From Mycolicibacterium aurum (GTDB lineage Bacteria > Actinomycetota > Actinomycetes > Mycobacteriales > Mycobacteriaceae), in the NCBI GenBank assembly GCA_900078775.1, contig LT549889.1:5084001-5148000 (forward strand): a DNA stretch of 64,000 nt, written 5' to 3'. Below the pieces are notes generated by a model. That model saw only the letters and a list, made by a program, of their open reading frames with translations, searched no databases and had not been told where the DNA came from. Positions within the stretch are counted from its first letter, which is position 1. Each line of letters opens with the position of its first letter. A program made the position numbers and the translations under genes. Below, one piece after another: positions 61,941-64,000 of this stretch.

Positions 61941-62465
61941 ATGACCGATCAGCGACTGGCCGAATTACTTGCGCGCGAGGAGATCCGCACCCTGGCCCTG
62001 CGGTACTGCGCGGCTGTCGAAGCCCGCGACGTGGACGCGATGGCCGCGCTGTTCTCACCGCGTGCACGCTTCGGCGGGCATGGCGCGGGTCCCGACGGGC
62101 TGCGCAGCCTGATGGCCGACAGTCTCCGCGACAGCCTCGTCGCGGTGATCCTGGTGGCCAACCACCTGATCGATCTCGACGGCGATGACGTGGCGAGCGG
62201 GCAGGTCTGGGCACAGTGCTTCGCGCACACCAGGGCTGACGGATTCCTCGATCAACTGATCCGGTACGAGGACCGCTATGAGCGGGTGGACGGCCGGTGG
62301 CTGTTTCTGCACCGGCGTCACCGCCTGTGGTACGGCGCCGCCCATCCGGTTTCACCGCTGGATCAACCTGCGGCGGACTGGCCGCGCAGCCAGGTCGGCG
62401 TCGGGGACATTCCGCTGGCCGACCCTGTCTTCCGAACCTGGTGGCAAGGACGGGCCGATGAGTGA
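61941..62465 (+). CDS. SnoaL-like (NTF2-fold) protein
   Basis: 174 residues; LAELLAREEIRTLALRYCAAVEARDVDAMAALFSPRARFGG is the SnoaL_4 start, followed by LVANHLIDLDGDDVASGQVWAQCFAHTRA and RYEDRYERVDGRWLFLHRRHRLWYG. It is the fourth such protein in the island. It overlaps the lactonase gene by 8 bp. Confidence 0.8.
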   Translation: MTDQRLAELLAREEIRTLALRYCAAVEARDVDAMAALFSPRARFGGHGAGPDGLRSLMADSLRDSLVAVILVANHLIDLDGDDVASGQVWAQCFAHTRADGFLDQLIRYEDRYERVDGRWLFLHRRHRLWYGAAHPVSPLDQPAADWPRSQVGVGDIPLADPVFRTWWQGRADE

Positions 62466-63393
62466 AATACGGTGTCTGACCGATACATTGGAGTTCCCGG
62501 AGAGCCCGATCGCCGAGGATGACGGATCGGTGCTGGTCTCGGAGATGGCGGCCGGGCGCATCACCAGGGTGCATCCGGACGGCACCACCGAGACGGTCGC
62601 CGAGGTCGGGGGCGGCCCCAACGGGTTGGGCAGGTTGCCCGATGGCCGCCTGGTGGTGTGTCAGAACGGCGGGTCGTCGTTCGGCATGGGCTGGTGGCCC
62701 TACGATTTCGACGGTGCCGCGTCGCTGTACCGGCCGGTCGGCCCGGCCGCGAACCCGGTGACCCCGCAGTTGCAGCTGATCGAGACGGACGGGTCGGTGC
62801 GCACCCTGGCCACGGAGTTCGTCGCCCGCGGCGGGCGGACCCTGCCGCTGGTGCGTCCCAGCGACATCTGTGTGGACGCCGACGGCGGGTTCTACGTCAC
62901 CGACGGCGGAACCACCGCGGATCGAAAGCGTGCGATGACCGGGCTGCTCTACGGCACCGTCGAGGACGGGTTGCGCGAGGTGGTCTATCCCCTGGAGATG
63001 CCGAACGGTGTGGCGCTGGCACCCGACGGCACTCGGGTGTACGTGGCGGAGACCCGGACCCGGCGGGTCTGGGAGTTCACCCTCACCGGGGCGGGCCAGA
63101 TCGCCGGTGGACGCGGTCTGGCCACCGTGCCCAGCGGCGGGCCGCTCAACATCGGCGGAGCCGACGGTGTGTGCGTCGCCGATGACGGCACGATCGTGGT
63201 CGCCACCCTGGGCGCCGGCGGCGTGACGGCGTTCTCGGCGGCGGGGGAGTTGCTCGGTGCGATACCGCTGGATGACCCGATGACGACGAACATGACCCTC
63301 GATGCCACCGGTGAGACGTTGTTCGTCACACTCGCCTCGTCCGGACGCCTGTTGGCCATCGAGGGATGGCGGTCCGTCCTGGCTGCACCGTGA
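62458..63393 (+). CDS. SMP-30/gluconolactonase family protein
   Basis: 311 residues from the ATG at 62458. A six-bladed propeller is indicated by repeats such as ESPIAEDDGSVLVSEMAAGRITRVHPDGT, VRPSDICVDADGGFYVTDGG, EMPNGVALAPDGTRVYVAETRTRRVWEF and GADGVCVADDGTIVVATLGAG; the Glu, Asn and Asp metal ligands are in place. Members are Ca/Zn-dependent lactonases. A lactone could arise from Baeyer-Villiger oxidation or P450 chemistry in this pathway (inference). Confidence 0.9.
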   Translation: MSEIRCLTDTLEFPESPIAEDDGSVLVSEMAAGRITRVHPDGTTETVAEVGGGPNGLGRLPDGRLVVCQNGGSSFGMGWWPYDFDGAASLYRPVGPAANPVTPQLQLIETDGSVRTLATEFVARGGRTLPLVRPSDICVDADGGFYVTDGGTTADRKRAMTGLLYGTVEDGLREVVYPLEMPNGVALAPDGTRVYVAETRTRRVWEFTLTGAGQIAGGRGLATVPSGGPLNIGGADGVCVADDGTIVVATLGAGGVTAFSAAGELLGAIPLDDPMTTNMTLDATGETLFVTLASSGRLLAIEGWRSVLAAP

Positions 63394-63407
63394 TGCCGGG
63401 CCGCGAT

Positions 63408-63428
63408 GCCGCACCGCTGGGGTGCGGC
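63408..63428. terminator. Hairpin between convergent genes
   Basis: GCCGCACC (63408-63415) pairs with GGTGCGGC (63421-63428) around a five-base loop, between the lactonase and amidohydrolase stops. There is no T-run, as is common in mycobacteria. Confidence 0.55.
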
Positions 63429-63430
63429 TC

Positions 63431-64000
63431 TCAGGCCTTCTGTTCCTTGTTCTGCATCTGGTTGGCGAGGTTCTCGATGAACGCGCCGTACCCCACACCG
63501 CCGTGGTCGGACATGACCGCGTCGTAGTCATACTCCGGGGGTTCGCCATTGTTGGGTCGCCAGCCGGTGTCGGCCGTGGTCGACTGGAAGCCCTCTTCGG
63601 GGAAGGCGTACCAGCGTCGCGCGTTGAGCTCGACGATCTTGGCGGCGTCCTCGTCGGGGACGTCTGCCAGCATTTCCTCGGCGCGGGCCCGGCTCTTGGG
63701 CCAGAACGAATCCGAATGCGGGTAGTCACACTCCCAGGTGATGTTGTCGATGCCGATCTGGTGGCGCATCGCCACGCCGACCTCGTCCTCGATGAAACAC
63801 CCGGTGATGTTGCGCCGGAACAGCTCTGAGGGAGCGATGGTCGGGTGGATGTTCTGGTAGTACTTGTGCTTGCGCCACACGTAGTCGGCGCGTTCCACCA
63901 GGTAGGGCATCCAACCGATCCCGCCCTCGGAGAACGCCACCTTCAGGTTCGGATGCTTGTGGAACACCGGCGAGAAGACCAGTTCGACGGCCGCGGCCAT
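63431..64000 (-). CDS. Amidohydrolase (Amidohydrolase_2 family), C-terminal part cut by window edge
   Basis: At least 190 residues; the frame is open at the right edge and the ATG there is internal. FHKHPNLKVAFSEGGIGWMPYLVERADYVW and ITWECDYPHSDSFWPKSR carry the late metal-binding Asp region of the family; the early HxH motif is beyond the window. Members are metal-dependent hydrolases or decarboxylases, some acting on ring-cleavage products. It ends the island on this side. Confidence 0.85.
   Translation of the reverse strand: MAAAVELVFSPVFHKHPNLKVAFSEGGIGWMPYLVERADYVWRKHKYYQNIHPTIAPSELFRRNITGCFIEDEVGVAMRHQIGIDNITWECDYPHSDSFWPKSRARAEEMLADVPDEDAAKIVELNARRWYAFPEEGFQSTTADTGWRPNNGEPPEYDYDAVMSDHGGVGYGAFIENLANQMQNKEQKA

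Noticed and set aside
1..64000. CRISPR array, tRNA/rRNA genes, insertion sequences, riboswitches
   Set aside because: Looked for repeats with spacers, tRNA-like ends, transposase signatures and leader folds; none could be supported.

Overview
The window is high-GC actinobacterial DNA from a mycobacterium, most likely a rapid grower of the Mycolicibacterium type. The evidence is a complete mce operon tail with four Mce-associated genes in the order known from the mce1 locus (lipoprotein MceE, RDD-type third-last gene), an MmpS/MmpL pair, a 13E12-family HNH gene, a mycofactocin-coupled dehydrogenase with an NDMA-type alcohol dehydrogenase, and heavy use of GTG/TTG starts with 4-bp ATGA/GTGA/TTGA overlaps. 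I see no tRNA, rRNA, CRISPR array, transposase or integrase.

Region 1 (1-10741): the 3' part of an mce1-type lipid-import operon (end of mceA, mceB-F, four mas genes), then a DUF1275 membrane protein. Region 2 (10742-28659): mixed envelope and accessory genes. It holds two long paralogous secreted proteins resembling the PE-PPE hydrolase domain (11000-13393 and 24637-27453), a 13E12/HNH gene, a phosphodiester-glycosidase-like secreted protein, a YeaQ-type stress membrane protein, a lipoprotein sugar dehydrogenase with pirin and MarR, a tetR-mmpS-mmpL export locus, a small membrane protein, an SDR and an NDMA-type alcohol dehydrogenase.

Region 3 (about 28.6 kb to the right edge) is a dense acyl-CoA catabolic island. 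It contains three cytochrome P450s, five SDRs, one aldehyde dehydrogenase, three AMP-forming CoA ligases, two acyl-CoA dehydrogenases, six crotonase-fold proteins, one MaoC hydratase, one SCP2-thiolase-like protein with a DUF35 partner, four SnoaL-like proteins, an LLM flavoprotein, an NMO-like flavoprotein, a fused 2-oxoacid dehydrogenase E1 with a free-standing lipoyl domain, a DUF427-thioesterase fusion, an SMP-30-type lactonase, an amidohydrolase (cut by the edge) and two TetR regulators. Read as a pathway (inference): P450/flavin hydroxylation, alcohol to aldehyde to acid, CoA activation, desaturation, hydration, and aldol-type cleavage by the thiolase-like/DUF35 pair, with 2-oxoacid and lactone steps for the remaining skeleton. 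This resembles sterol side-chain or alicyclic/isoprenoid degradation, but the substrate cannot be read from sequence.

Several of the island's promoters share a short AGAACAC-type element overlapping a TATTAT/TATTGT -10 box, which suggests one regulon. A separate divergent promoter at about 44.35 kb carries two different palindromes. The Mce1 importer, MmpL exporter and catabolic island together suggest a lifestyle of importing and degrading hydrophobic compounds; the link between them is inferred.
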